This document shows, piece after piece, positions 10,658 through 22,363 of a stretch of 64,000 bases of DNA; the first letter of the stretch is position 1; each line of letters starts with the position of its first letter. Position numbers and translations under genes: made by a program. The notes under the pieces are model-generated. The model saw only the letters and a program-made list of their open reading frames with translations. It did no database searches and was not told the origin of the DNA. The DNA comes from Rutpela maculata. Its lineage: Eukaryota > Arthropoda > Insecta > Coleoptera > Cerambycidae. The stretch covers positions 102,303,823 to 102,367,822 of the forward strand of contig OW386291.2 of NCBI GenBank assembly GCA_936432065.2, written 5' to 3'.

Positions 10658-12085
10658 CAGAGCTGTGCCGAGTACCAAAAAAAAGTACTTGCAAAAATTC
10701 GAGTACCAGTACCCGATTCATTTTACTTATGAGTACAATACTCGTAAGTATTTTATTAATAAGAAAGTATAAGTACGAGTAATACTGGCAAAATCATCAT
10801 AAATTCGAGTAACGAGTACGAGTACCCATAACCATTAAAATAAGTTAATATTTTCTCTTCATAGTCTTTAGATAGAACTTTTTAACTATATAGATAAGAA
10901 CAGATAGACACTCAGTCAAGTTTAAAATAAAATAAAACCTTTTATTTAATAGAACAAATTTAACGAAATAGCCATTATGTATTATGGTTCACAGAAAATA
11001 AAAACATTATTATTTATAACATAGGCATAGGACATCTCACTTTTTATTAGCAGAACTTCATAGAAGACCTCATTTTGAAATAAAAGTCTCTTCAAACGTT
11101 GCTCCTTATTATCATTTTTGTAAATAATCGCTCATAAAAAGATTGTGATATTGCTGCGAATGACTTAGTATTTCGTAGCAAATAATTCAATACTGAAAAT
11201 CATCACCTATCTATTATATTATGTCTAGTGGCGAAAATAGCGAGGTATTTATGATTTATTTTAATAATAAAAAATGATCGCCGAATTGAAATTTTCCACA
11301 CATTTTCAAAAAATATGAAATGGCATTCAATGTTATCCCGAAAGTAAATAAAATAAAATAAAATAAAATAGTAAATAAGACAATGTAAAATCATGATTTG
11401 GCTTCTAATCAGTATTGTTGCTTTTTCTTGAAAATTTCAATTCGGCGATCATTTTTTCTTAAGTTTGATGAATAGTAAATATCTCTAAATCTTTGTATCT
11501 TCTCAATTGGTAATAATAGGCAATCAATGGTTTTCAGTATTGAATTATTTGCTCTCAAAGAAGTCATTCGCAGCAATATCACGAATTTTTTTGCGAGCAG
11601 TTATTTTAAAAAATAATAATAATAAAAACGTATTTACAAATACAATGCCCTGTGTCACACAAACGAAGCATCTTAGGATCGATGATTATGGACACTTTTA
11701 TTCTCAAAGGTCTTTTACCTAATGAAGTCATGCTAATAAAAGGTGAGACACCCTGTATAATATCAAATATATATAATGTACACTGCTGAGCTGACGACAG
11801 ATGACAATTGACTAGTAAGTGCCTGAGCCCAGAGTGGTAAACTAATGACTGCACATTAAAGTAAACTAAATCTCTGAGACTACTGTACCAGGAATAGAGG
11901 GGGTTGAGTACTCGTGAAAAGTAACAATTTTTGACGAATACTTTGTACGAATAATTTTTAATGTGCTGCAAATACGAGTATTAAGTCCTCTAAACCGAAA
12001 AGTACTTACGAATAATTAAAAAAGAGTACTTTTAGTACTCGAGTACAAAATACGAGTAAAGTATCCGTGTACTCGCCCAGCTCTG
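10658..12085. mobile_element. non-autonomous hAT element with 8-bp target duplication
   Basis: It starts CAGAGCTGTGCCGAGTAC and ends GTACTCGCCCAGCTCTG. It is flanked by perfect 8-bp direct repeats AAGGTGAT (10650-10657 and 12086-12093). Both ends are packed with GAGTAC/ACTCG words (10670-10830 and 11910-12075), as in hAT subterminal regions. The 1.4-kb interior has no hAT transposase; it contains another foldback (11125-11602) and a stray mariner-like end, ACACCCTGTATA, at about 11747. An 8-bp duplication with CAGxG termini is diagnostic of hAT. Confidence 0.9.
11125..11602. repeat. foldback nested in the hAT element
   Basis: The left arm at 11125-11310 (with GTGATATTGCTGCGAATGAC and AATGATCGCCGAATTGAAA) is inverted at 11425-11602 (GTCATTCGCAGCAATATCAC, CAATTCGGCGATCATT). 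The loop holds an (AAAAT)5 run at about 11346-11371. Confidence 0.75.
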
Positions 12086-12093
12086 AAGGTGAT

Positions 12094-13040
12094 ATCGTTT
12101 GAGTCGCAGAGGCTTGTAACATGTGTGCTAAGGGCCTAACTCAGCTCTAGTTGGTGATTAGGATAGGTTTAAAGTTTATACTACCAAAAAAATTAACATA
12201 GTACCAGGCATTCAAATATTTGTATAGAGAGGCGCCACTAGCAGAAAAAAACCTGCAACCTAGCTAAAAGGCTCCCAAAATTATCAAGGGACCCAAACAC
12301 TATCTCTCCATAAACTACTTGTTTCAAAATGTACCAATGAAGTTTTAAGTATGTTGGTATGTTTTATGTTGTATGTTTTACCAGGGCGAATTTAAGAAAA
12401 CACTATTCTTCAATTAAATTATGAACAATAAATTTATTCATTCAATTGGTGAAATATATAAGTGATAGCTAGAGTATGTATACAAATTTATCTCATATAT
12501 ATAATTTTAATAATAAATGTTAAGTTCGCGTCTGTCAAATAGACAGCTATTAAGTAGCTATTACCTATTGAAATAAAAGATAATAATTATAAAGTAATTA
12601 AAAAATCCACAAAACAGCCCGGATTTAACACCTTTACTTGCATTTTCGTGGAAGTATTTAAAAGACAAAATGAATTATAACCATAAAATAGTTATAAAAT
12701 ATTGCTAATCTCAGAATTTTATTTTTCTTCTTATAATGTGTCAAACTTTTAATGTCCGATATGTTAAGAAATATTACAGCTAGGACTATCATCCCTTATG
12801 TATTTGAAAAAAAAATCTAAAAGAATATGTAAAAATATACAGCGTTTTACATTTAAAAAACAACCTTCATTGTTATATGTTTATGTTTTATATCACGTGA
12901 CCTATGCAAGCAATTGTTTTTTTTTTAATTGCATTTAAAAAATAAATAATACAACTCTACAACTTTTATACGAAACTTTTTTTATTTACAATCATAACAG
13001 AAATAAAAAGAGTCAATATATAATGAATAACACTGTACAT
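12094..13040. other. AT-rich DNA, nothing recognised
   Basis: No repeat shared with the rest of the window and no coding signal. It precedes a transposase relic whose 5' part is missing, so some of it may be decayed transposon. Confidence 0.4.
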
Positions 13041-13045
13041 GATTG

Positions 13046-13528
13046 TTATTGGTCCTCACTTTTTTGAGGGAAATGTGAATGAAGCAGTCTTCTTGGATTT
13101 TAGGCAAAATACGTTTCCACAAATGATCGAGGATATTCCTGATTATATTACAAATAGTATGTGGTAACAACTTGATGGTGCACCACCAGATTTTATTAGA
13201 AATGTTTGTCAGACCATTAGTAACCAGTTTATTGAAAGGCGGATAGGAAGAGGAGGTCTGATATTTTAATAAACTGTTAAGTTATATCTAATTTATTTTT
13301 TTATGAAATTATGTTAGGTTCCATTGCATGGCCGCCTAGGTCACCCGCCCTGACTCATATGGATTTTTTCTTTGGGAATTTGTCAGACGTTTATAAACGA
13401 CTCTAGAAGATATAATGGAAAGAATTCGTCAGTGTTTGATATGTTATACAATATAAGGCGTTAATTTATCAAGAGACTTCAATGTTGGGTGAATCAAAAT
13501 GGTGGACATTTTGACCAATTGTTAGGCT
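13046..13528 (+). pseudogene. mariner-like transposase, central and C-terminal part
   Basis: The frame reads IGPHFFEGNVNEAVFLDF, MIEDIPDYITNSMW, a stop, QLDGAPPDFIRNVC, RRIGRG, then after a 62-bp interruption GSIAWPPRSPALTHMDFFFG. It ends, after frameshifts, with QNGGHFDQLLG. QLDGAPP carries the second catalytic Asp and RSPxLTxMDFF the third, as in Tc1/mariner-like DDE transposases of insects. The N-terminal DNA-binding region and first Asp are not seen. One stop and downstream shifts show it is dead, though the first 225 bases are nearly open. No matching TIRs were identified. Confidence 0.8.
13256..13317 (+). other. 62-bp intron-like interruption of the transposase relic
   Basis: The segment begins GTCTGA and ends GTTAG, has a T-rich stretch before the end, and interrupts ...GRG|GSIAWPP... 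exactly in phase: removing it keeps the reading frame and matches the family order GRGG-I-WPPRSP. It could be a small spliceosomal intron, or an insertion flanked by the 4-bp direct repeat AGGT. The sequence cannot separate the two. Confidence 0.5.
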
Positions 13529-13773
13529 AGTTTAAACATCGTGAAAAAAATATTTCCCAAAAACCGTTCAAGAGAAAGTGTATGATATAAAAATGTGAGA
13601 AATTGCATGTGTTATTCATCCAAAATTATTGGCATTCCATTTAAAAAAATTGAAAAAAAATGTAAAACAAAAGACTATACTAGATTTTAATGCTAAAATA
13701 AAGAGCACCTTAATTTACGCAAAAATTATTTGAAATAATCATATCTCAAAAACCGTTTGGTATAAAAAAGAAA

Positions 13774-14246
13774 CGCTGCCCAAGGAATCACTACTTCCAC
13801 ATCCAGATTTTCTATCCAAGGCTCTCACAACGAAAAAATTTTGTATATGGAAATAATTGTTTATGGAACTTTAATAATATAATATTTGAAATCGTCTACC
13901 CAAAAAACCCATGAAACGATATCCCACATCGGTAATGGGATATCGTGGTGGTGATAGGGGGGTGCTAGTGGGGGTCGATGAATTAAAAAAATATTTTGAG
14001 GTTTTTAGTTCTTGTACACACACTAAATCACATTTTTTTTCATCCTCTTCAATAATGGGGTGGGGGTGGTAATGGGGGTGGCTAATGCCAACAAATTTTT
14101 TGAGACCTTAGCTTCTCTTGTATGTATTAAATACCAATTTTATTATACTTAAAATCTCTACATTTTATGATATTCTAAGCTCATTTGAACAATAAAAATT
14201 TTCAAAAATTTTTTGTCGTTACTATACTTCCACTGGATGTGGAAGT
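13774..14246 (+). mobile_element. Helentron/HINE-like element, copy 2
   Basis: It starts CGCTGCCCAAGGAATCAC with subterminal ACTTCCACATCCAG and ends TACTTCCACTGGATGTGGAAGT, so the last 14 bases are the exact complement of the subterminal motif. Flanks are AAA at the 5' side and AATA at the 3' side. The GTCT microsatellite section is missing. The CCTCAAAAT/ATTTTGAGG and G-rich/C-rich blocks of the family are present. Confidence 0.75.
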
Positions 14247-14704
14247 AATATAGTGTATGGTATTAAAATGAGAAAAATAATAATTAAATATCAAGAAATG
14301 TAAACAAATATTTTGGATACCCGGTAAAACAATAATATATTTCAAAAATGTTTTTCAGTAAATATATCATTATCAAATAACATCTTACATTTTTAGAAAA
14401 AAAGATTAATAAACCGCGGAGATATGGCAGGCAAAATAATGTTTGTAAATTGCCAAAAACAAAAACAGGTAACTTAACTTGACAACGCTGTATTCAATTG
14501 GCAAAATATTTTAGAGTGTAGTACAGGACCTTTGGAGGCTTGACTGGTGCCAAAAAATATAGGATGTTCCATTTAAAAAAATTATACATTCTTGTGAAAA
14601 TCGTACTTTGTATAACTGAAAATAATTTTGCGATGTAGTAAAGATGTAACATTTTTATAAAGTAAACAAGTTTTTAAACAAGTTTTATTATAAAGTTAAC
14701 CGTT

Positions 14705-15185
14705 TTTGCACAATCTTCCGAGGGAGCACTAACTGGACACCTTATGTATTAAAGGTTCCACATTTTGGATTGAGCATCATATAACGTATCTCCTACCTCA
14801 ACTATCTGGGAGCAGTTGTATAAATAACTGGTCAACAGTTCGTGTATTTTACCTTTAACACTCCTTGTTCCAGAGTTTTTCTAGTCAGGTTTTGTGACGT
14901 TCGTGCCGAACGTCTTAGCAAGATCAGTAAAAACACAAACGCAAGGCAAAGTTTGATCAACGTGCCATGTATTTTTCCAACTAATTTTGAAATTTCGCCG
15001 TCAGTTGAAGATCTCTCATGAAAACCAAATTATTTGTTTGACAATAATTTAATTTTTTTTTACGAATTATTCCAATTTTTCTCTGATTACGCCGAGGATT
15101 TTTGAAATATGCGTCGACAGAGAAATCGGTTTATAATTTACTACTTCTTGTTCATCTACACTTTTACAGACATCTTATAATCGCT
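14705..15185 (-). pseudogene. non-LTR reverse transcriptase fragment
   Basis: On the minus strand, NYKPISLSTHISKILGVIREKLE (around 15138 downward) matches the NYRPISLLxxISKxxE motif of Jockey/CR1-type RTs. It is followed by a stop, FVKKN, a damaged QFGFR region and a degenerate VFTDFAKAFD stretch. The fragment ends near 14735 in a decayed GVPQGSxLGP (KVSS-stop-CSLGRLC). Stops and frameshifts are frequent. The active-site YADD and everything after it are absent. It is an old truncated LINE. Confidence 0.65.
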
Positions 15186-15547
15186 GTTTTTATCAAACGT
15201 ATTATTAATTATATGACCATTTGGTGGAGCTCTTACATAAATAAATAAATAAACTCATATTTATTTCCAACAGGTATAAATACCCAATTACAGGAAACAT
15301 AGTGTATATGAATTAAAAAAGAAACAATAATACGAATTACAAAACTACAATACAAATATATAAATAAAAGAAATACAAAAGTGTAAAGAAAAGAAAGAAA
15401 AAGCATAGTATGATGGAATATATTATTAAGTTACATAATTTTACAGAGTTCATGGGAGGAACCAGAAAACAAAGCTTATTAACAAGGGACGAACAGTCAA
15501 TTATTTGCAATATTGTACACCAAAGAAAGAGCAATGCAATTCCTTTT

Positions 15548-16195
15548 ACTTCTACATCCAATGCAAGTATATTAACGACAAAAAAATTTTTGAAAATTTT
15601 TATTGTTCAAATAGGCTTAGAATATCATGAAACGTTGTGATTTTAGGTTTGAGCGACAAAAAAATTTCTGTCTGTCTGTCTATCTGTCGGTCTGTCTGTC
15701 TGTAACTTTTTTTTGTGCGCACGTTTACTCTGGAATCGTTTAAGATATTGACTTGAAATTTGGTACACGTATGTACTTTAACGGGATCTAGAATTAGATT
15801 ATATTTTCATCTTATTCCGTCGAAGGGTTGGGGGGTAAAATGGGGTAAATAGGGGGGTAAATAGGTAAATCAAGCAGATAAGAGTCCATAAAATTGGTAT
15901 TTGGTGTATACAAATTTTTGGCATCAGCCACCCCCATTACCACCCCTATCCCATTATTAAAAAAAATTGTGATTTAGTGTGTGTATAAGAATCAAAAGCC
16001 TCAAAATATTTTTTTACTTCATCCACCCCCACCCCACTACCGTGTGGGGTATCGTTTTATGGGTTTTTGGGGTAGGCGAATTCAAATATTATATTATTAA
16101 AGTTCTATAAACAATTATTTCCTCACACAAAATTTTTTCGTTATGAGACTTGGATAAAAAATCTGGATGTGGAAGTAGTGATTCCTTGGGCAGCG
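15548..16195 (-). mobile_element. Helentron/HINE-like element, copy 3
   Basis: On the minus strand it starts CGCTGCCCAAGGAATCAC at 16195, carries CATCCAG, C-rich tracts and a short GTCTGTCT array. It ends in a degenerate hairpin (ACTTCTACATCCAATGCAAGT on the plus strand at 15548). It lies at the downstream edge of the LINE relic 16196-16960, and an open frame runs across the junction, producing a false fusion ending KESLLPHPDFLSKS. Confidence 0.7.
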
Positions 16196-16960
16196 TTTTT
16201 TTGCTTAGTGAAATTATATGAAACATATCTAATAAAAGTGCATTGTCGGTGCCTCGTGGAGGACAAAAATCATTTAATTTAAAAAACACAAATTTAAGAA
16301 ATTTCCTTTGTATAAATTCAATTAATAAAATGGAGTTTTGGTATATCGGAAACCATATGAGTGCCGTGTGTTCTAGTTTTGATCGAATATATGTAAAATA
16401 TAATAATTTTAAGCTTTCATCATTTGAGAAACAGCTCCAATTTCTAACAAAGAACCCGAATAACTTAGATGCTGATTTGGTCATTTGATTAATATGGTTA
16501 GAAAAACTTAGCTGACAGTCAAATATAACACCGAGATCCTTAAATTCGAGGGGAAAATTATTAATACGATAATCAAATTTTATGGAGTTTTGCCTACGAG
16601 TAAATGTCATTATCTTTTCTTTATTTAGTAATATTTAGCTTAATGAAATTGTTGGAACACCATACAGAAACGTTATTTCAGTCAGTTTGTAAATTAGCAC
16701 AGTCGTGATAATTCTTTACGCTTCCATAGATTCTGCAAAAAGTAGCTGGCGGCAATTGATTGTTGACGTTATAATCATTTATAAAAATTAAAAACATCAA
16801 AGGTCCCAGGTTTGAGCCCTGTGGAACACCTGACGTAGCTAAGTAATTTCGAGACCTGCGACCACCGTGTTCTACCAACTCTTCCCTAAAAAACAAGTAG
16901 GACGTAAAAAGCAAGATCAAGGTATCTGAGAATCCGAAGGCTTTTAACTTAGACACATAT
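16196..16960 (-). pseudogene. Jockey-like LINE RT fragment
   Basis: The minus strand reads LKAFGFSDTLILLFTSYL, then SGVPQGSNLGPLMFLIFIND (RT motif 4, about 16842-16790), then after a shift LFAESMEA where the catalytic FADD/YADD should be. Then come TFTRRQNSIKFDYRINNFPL, FKDLGVIFDCQLSFSNHI and WSCFSNDESLKLLYFTYI, ending where Helentron-like copy 3 starts. Order and motifs fit the RT palm and thumb of a Jockey-clade ORF2. FADD is replaced by FAES and there is at least one frameshift, so it is dead. Confidence 0.8.
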
Positions 16961-16964
16961 ACCT

Positions 16965-17925
16965 ACATACAAAACACCCTGTATAGAGTTAAGGAAACGT
17001 CCTATTAAAACTGGTATCAAAATTTCAACTAAATTCGTACAGTAATCGTTCTATTTAAATTATTATCTATTAAAGTAGAATTCTGGCATTAAAATATGTA
17101 AATTATCACTCTAAAGGAAATTACAAAAATGCAAATTTCAGAAGAGTATTTTTCTGTCTGCTATCTGACAAACAGTTATTTCTCCATTGATTAATGTTCG
17201 TGGTTATAAAATAAACTTCAGGCGGAATAAATGTACAAATTATGGGCCGTGTTGGTGTTAATCTGATTAAACCAACGAATTTTAGACGGTGGTAATGTTG
17301 CTCGCCTTTATTCGCGACTTGATAGATGGAGATGGAATCAAGCAATGCGTGTCTACAAATTTATTTCCGTTTGGCATATATCTTCGAAATCAAGAATAAC
17401 GAATAACATTTAGAAGTCAGCCAGACTTAATGCACTTTAGATTTTAACACATTGTTGTACTTTGATTGTATTCTTTTTTGGTCGTGCTGCTTTGAACACT
17501 GTTAGCATCACTCTTTTGGTGACAAGTTCTTCAAGTTCTAGTAAATAACTATACCCAAACAGCAAAATATATACATACTAGCTCTAAATCTGGGAAATTG
17601 GAAAGGTTAGAAGGAAAACTCAAATGAATATTGTCGTAAAGTTCAGGAAAAGACTAACTCTCATTATTCTCTCTCTTCTCTCATTTCTCATGATAGCCTA
17701 ATAGTTTACCAGTTAATCCGAGTAAACTGTTTTAAAAAAGCTAAAAATTTATAGATTGATGATTCACTACTAGTTAAATAGGTAGTCAATGATCCGACTG
17801 CCATGTACTTCTAACCAAAAAAAATCGCCTGGCAATTTTGTTTTGTATTTCAGTGTATTTCAAATGAAGCATGTTAAAATTTTAAGTTTGTTACTGCACC
17901 TTAGTTACAATTTTTGTAGTTAATT
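16965..17925. other. AT-rich DNA, nothing firm
   Basis: An isolated mariner-like end, ACACCCTGTATAG, lies at about 16974-16987 without a partner. A 74-codon minus-strand frame at 17121-17345 has no recognised domain. Nothing else is supported. Confidence 0.4.
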
Positions 17926-17929
17926 TATT

Positions 17930-17972
17930 TAACGTCAGCCTCTTTCCGCTACCAAGGCGATACACATTGGGG
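17930..17972 (-). repeat. 3'-tail fragment of the 5S-derived SINE
   Basis: TTATTTAACGTCAGCCTCTTTCC is the reverse complement of the end of the SINE copy at 42205-42600 (GGCCGACGTTAAATAGTT). Only the tail is present. Confidence 0.45.
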
Positions 17973-17974
17973 TT

Positions 17975-18635
17975 TTTCGTAGTTAGTAGTCCCAAAAACG
18001 CCTAGAGCCTATCAAAGTTGTTCAATACAAATATATTTTTTTTAATTTTCCTTAGAAAATTTCTAAATGATCCCTACACTCTGCATTAATAGAAGTTGGT
18101 TTATATTTTGATATAAGCAATAAGAAATCAAAATAATTTTAATTCAATTATTTATTATTAACAATTTCCTGGCTAATTTCTGTGTAGGTATATCATAGAA
18201 AAAATAAAAATAAATGAGAAATGTAAAAAACACATGGACTGTTATTCATAGGCATACCGCTCACAAAGTGTGATTTTCTCAAAAAGTGGAATTATCACAT
18301 TTGTCACAAATTTTAACTTATACTATTTTTTGGACGGCTAACGATGTAAAAAATTGCTTTATATAAATTAGATGCGATTGACCTTTCTGAATAAAATTTA
18401 TTAATTAATTTATTTATTATTAATTCATTTTATTTTGATTTCTTATTGCTTATATCAAAATGTAAACCAACTTCTATTAATGCACAGTAATTTTTATCAA
18501 AAAAGCTCGTGACGGATCGTTTAGAAATTTTCTAAGAAAAAAAAATATTTGTATTGGTCAGTGGTCATTGATAGGTTCTAGGCGTTTTTGGGACTACTTA
18601 TTACGAAAAGCCCCAATATTCGATAGACCGATGCA
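17975..18635. mobile_element. foldback, arms ~200 bp
   Basis: The left arm (about 17975-18150, with AGTAGTCCCAAAAACGCCTAG and AATAGAAGTTGGTTTA) is inverted in the right arm (18420-18635, with TAAACCAACTTCTATTAATG and CTAGGCGTTTTTGGGACTAC). The loop is AT-rich. No coding remains. Confidence 0.7.
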
Positions 18636-18964
18636 TTGTGGTCCGAAAAGAGTGACAGTTATCAGCAAAAATCCTGTTTTTTTTTTTCGTGTAAAATCAG
18701 CTGTACCCAAGGGCGGATCCAGAAAGGTTACTGGGGGAGGGGGCACTAACATTTTATGTTAAACTAACAATTTTTTTGTATTGTAGAAAATTGTATTTCA
18801 GTTTTTAAATTCAGTTATTTATTTTGGTTATCAATCAATATGGATAAGATAAAACCGCCGTGAATCAGTGGTTTTTTATTATTTTTTTTATGTCTTACAA
18901 GAACATTTTAAAGACTTTCAGACTAAAATCAGGTTTTTGTCCGTTTTTTTTTATTTTCGGACCA

Positions 18965-19290
18965 CCGTGCTATGCCAGGATGCCAGATACCCCCCGCCTG
19001 AAAATTTTGCCGAACGTTTTCTCTGTCGAAGAGTAGGGATTTTTTATTTGCCTAACATTTAATAGATAAGGGACCAACTACTTTACATTCTCTCCGAGGG
19101 GTGGTATATCCACTACGTAATCCTCGCCTCAAATTACATAGCTTCTACGTATACGCTGATCATGTGGCTGAAAGGTGAAAGCTGAAAGGTCGAGATTGCT
19201 GTGTTTCCCCAGAACTACTAACCGCGCTGAACGTTGCTTCACTGTAAGTATCGAAATACATTTACAGTCAAGGCGACTCTACGCTCGCCC
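18965..19290 (-). mobile_element. 5S rRNA-derived SINE, degenerate copy
   Basis: On the minus strand it runs from the conserved start GGGGCGAGCGTAGA (near 19290) through TGAAGCAACGTTCAGCGCGG, which matches the internal promoter region of 5S rRNA. Then come GTATACGTAGAAGC, a GGAGAGAATGTAAAGTAG block, the words TAAATGTTAGGCAAATA, and CGGCAAAATTTTCAGGCGG. The same block order is found at 42205-42600. The 3' tail is missing. Confidence 0.7.
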
Positions 19291-19715
19291 CAAAATTATT
19301 TTTAAAACTTTAATAATTTAAGGGGAGTAGGCCCACTAGGCCGCTGATTTTTCATGATAATATTAAATCATCTATCTACAAATCTTTAGCATTTTTAATA
19401 CACCTTAATCGGATTTTTTTGTATTTTTTTTTTAAATAAAAAAAATAGTTAAGTTGATTAATTTTCTGGAAAAAACTAGATTTATCATAATTTTCTTTTA
19501 GAGAAAAAAATAATTAATGGACTTAATGTTAAATTGAGCCCATGAACCAATTGCTTCAAGGCAGAAAATAATATTGAAAATTTTACAATGATTTATTGGT
19601 TAAAGGTATGTCAGAGGTATAATATTAATAACATAATGAGATCAAAATATAATCTAATTCCAGAGCTCGTTATAATAGTATGTCTACCAAATTAAAAAAA
19701 AAAGAATTAATGGCG
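19290..19715. other. AT-rich DNA, nothing recognised
   Basis: No repeat or coding signal that I can support. Confidence 0.4.
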
Positions 19716-20010
19716 GCGAACAATAGTATTTGATATGTGCATAATATAATTTTTAAGGAATAGACCTGCTTCACGTGTAGTAAGAAATATACAGTCTGGA
19801 GACACCCTAAAAAGTAATAAATGAAAAAATGTGTAGGAGAACAATAATATTTGACATGCATTTAACACGGTCAAGGAAAAGAACCTGCTGCCTTTTTAGT
19901 GGAAATTATACGTGGCTGTGTCTGTACAATAATAGTTAATTAAGAAGCGGTGGGAAACAATATTAGGAATGTAAATAACATTATTGTCGATGTGGAAATC
20001 TGCTGCAAAT
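19716..20010 (+). repeat. degenerate tandem repeat, ~118-bp period
   Basis: GAACAATAGTATTTGATATG (19718) recurs as GAACAATAATATTTGACATG (19836), and a weaker GAAACAATATTAGGAATGT occurs near 19957. In the first two units the words AGACCTGCT/GAACCTGCT and GAAAT(A)TATAC occupy matching positions. It is non-coding. Confidence 0.5.
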
Positions 20011-20514
20011 AATTCAAATCTGGTTTTCCATAAGTATTCTCCTCGAGAGCAGGTTTGAAGAACACAACTCCTGGATAGTCTTACCTGACTTGAAAGTGAA
20101 TAATTTTTGATATTAAGAAGTCTCTAGAATTTTTAATGTCAAGAATTTTTTTCTGAAGTGTCACAGAGCACGAGAAAGGTTGAGATTCTGAGTTGATCCT
20201 TTTATTATTGCGCACTTGACATGGCGCGTAATTTAAAATTTCCAAAGGCAGATGATGTTATGAGGACTTACCATTGTTACGCACTAATCTAATCATGAAC
20301 TATACAATACTGAGCTATTGTTAAAACGATTATTATCAGTAGGAAACTTCTGATAGATCAGGGTATTTTTTAACATAAAAATTGGACAATATTTATGTAT
20401 ATTGTGAATGCTTATTGCAAATGTTTTTAATTAAATGTTGGCGCCTTTTATCAAAAATGCACCTATACTGTGAGGCAAACCATTCAACGTCGACAGAATT
20501 AACTTGCACGTACT

Positions 20515-20955
20515 TATACAAGGAGATTGAGAAAGACTGAACGTGCCGCTCCCTAAAGATTGTTTTTGTGCCGCCTACATACTGCATACATATGTACTAT
20601 TTTCTGGTACTTTCAACATTTTCACGTTGGCGACAGTAACCTTAAATATAGTCAATTACAGTATTTACACAAAATGCGAGTTTCTTTATTAACTTGCCAC
20701 ACAAGTGACAGTGAACTGATTGCGTTGAAAAACACTGATTTATTAGTCAGAAAGGGAAATAAATGATAAATCAAACACAAACTAATAATAATGACATTCA
20801 CGAAAATGACAGACGTCAGATTGGTAACAGTGACTAGCAACATAGGATATTAGTTTTAATAATGTATGTAGAATAGAAATCAATTTTGATAATTTTAGTG
20901 ACTTCCGTGTGACGTCACGTTTAGTCTTTCTCGATCTCTCGGTAGTTTGTGAACT
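20515..20955. repeat. possible inverted-repeat pair
   Basis: GGAGATTGAGAAAGACTGAACGTG at 20521-20544 pairs with CACGTTTAGTCTTTCTCGATCTC at about 20917-20940. The pair could mark the ends of a ~430-bp element. The space between has no recognised coding content. A 64-codon minus-strand frame at 20393-20587 is unexplained. Confidence 0.4.
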
Positions 20956-22363
20956 TTTACAGTAACATCACATTTTGTCTTGTGTAGAAACGTCTACTTC
21001 TTTGCAGTTGAAAAGGTTCATTATTCTGCGACTGTCCATAAAACGCATTTCGCATATAGTGTGCAGGGGTTAATCAAGGCGTCAGAACATGTAACATAGT
21101 GAGGAGGAGTTCATTTCATACTTCACGTGAGAAATATGTTTCCAATTTAATTGCTATCGGAACGCTGTGTGGCATTTCAATATAAATGAAGATTGTCCTA
21201 CAGCAATTTTATATAGTTTTAATCATAAAAAAAAATACGAAAATCATCATATTTAAGCTAAAAATCTGGGCATTAAGGAGGGAGGTTCATAATGTACGTG
21301 GTTAAAGTGAATCTCATAAAAAAAAATTAAAATGAGATATTATTATTATTATTATTGTTATTATTATTATTATTTACCAACAAATTCATTTCATTTGAAT
21401 ACGGCTTTGCGAGATTACCTAGAGTAGGCAACAATTTCATGAAAGACAAGGATAAAGTGAAAATTTCTTATGGTATTTTTCACTACATTCTACCTATTAC
21501 GGTTTATTATTTTTTTATAACAAACGAACAAAATTTAATTTATATTTATTTTTATTCATCACAAAAATTTCGATGTTATCATACATTTGGAGAGCACTTT
21601 ATGTATCTGAACTCGATTTAAAATTAAATGAATAAACAAAACTTTAATTACCATCGGCCGGGTATTTTACAAATAACAGTTTGATTACTTAATTTCGTTG
21701 TTTCCTGTAGTGTTTTAATTAATATGGATTTAAATTTTATATATTTATACTCATTTTATATACTAAACTAGTCAAATTCGCTTTTTTGTACCGTATGGAA
21801 ACAGCACCTTCAAATTAGGCTTTGCGATACCAGTTAGCTGGTTATTCGGATAATGGAAAAACACGTCATGATAATTACCGGTTATTTTATCTTTTTACCC
21901 GTTATTTCGGTAAATTCTGGACTTATATGTGACGTATTCAACGTTTCTGTTCATATAAGTCCCAGAATATCATTTTAATGGGTGAATGTGACAATTTTGT
22001 TTGAAATAAAACGTAAATTGTCAAGAAGTTGTCAAGTAATTTGTAATTTCTTTTTTGATTTCTACGTGTTCCGTATATTTTCTGCAAAATTCAATGTTTT
22101 GTAATTTTGATGAATCTTCTTTGTTTTTTATGCTACACAAACAAACAAGAAATCATTTGAAAGTTTAATTAATTATTTTTAACTTTTGTCTTTACCATTT
22201 TTGACGCAAGTGTCACTTCATCAGTTTCTACATTAATTAGATAAAAAATAATTCATCATCAGTTTTAAGTTCTATTTTTGGTCGCTGCTATTTTTTTCTA
22301 CAATATTTATTGAAATATTTGCAAGAAAAACAAACCTTTTACGTTTTATCGAAAATACATATA
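20956..22363. other. AT-rich DNA with (ATT)n
   Basis: An ATT/ATTG microsatellite lies at about 21337-21373. An open frame over it (21355-21621) is low complexity at the start and has no known domain. Nothing else is recognised. Confidence 0.45.

Noticed and set aside
11606..11971. 121-codon frame inside the hAT element (minus)
   Set aside because: No hAT transposase motif. It crosses a mariner-like end and subterminal repeats and is compositionally like noise.
20393..20587. 64-codon minus-strand frame possibly a host exon
   Set aside because: No recognised domain; it overlaps one arm of a possible inverted-repeat pair and lacks splice or start evidence.
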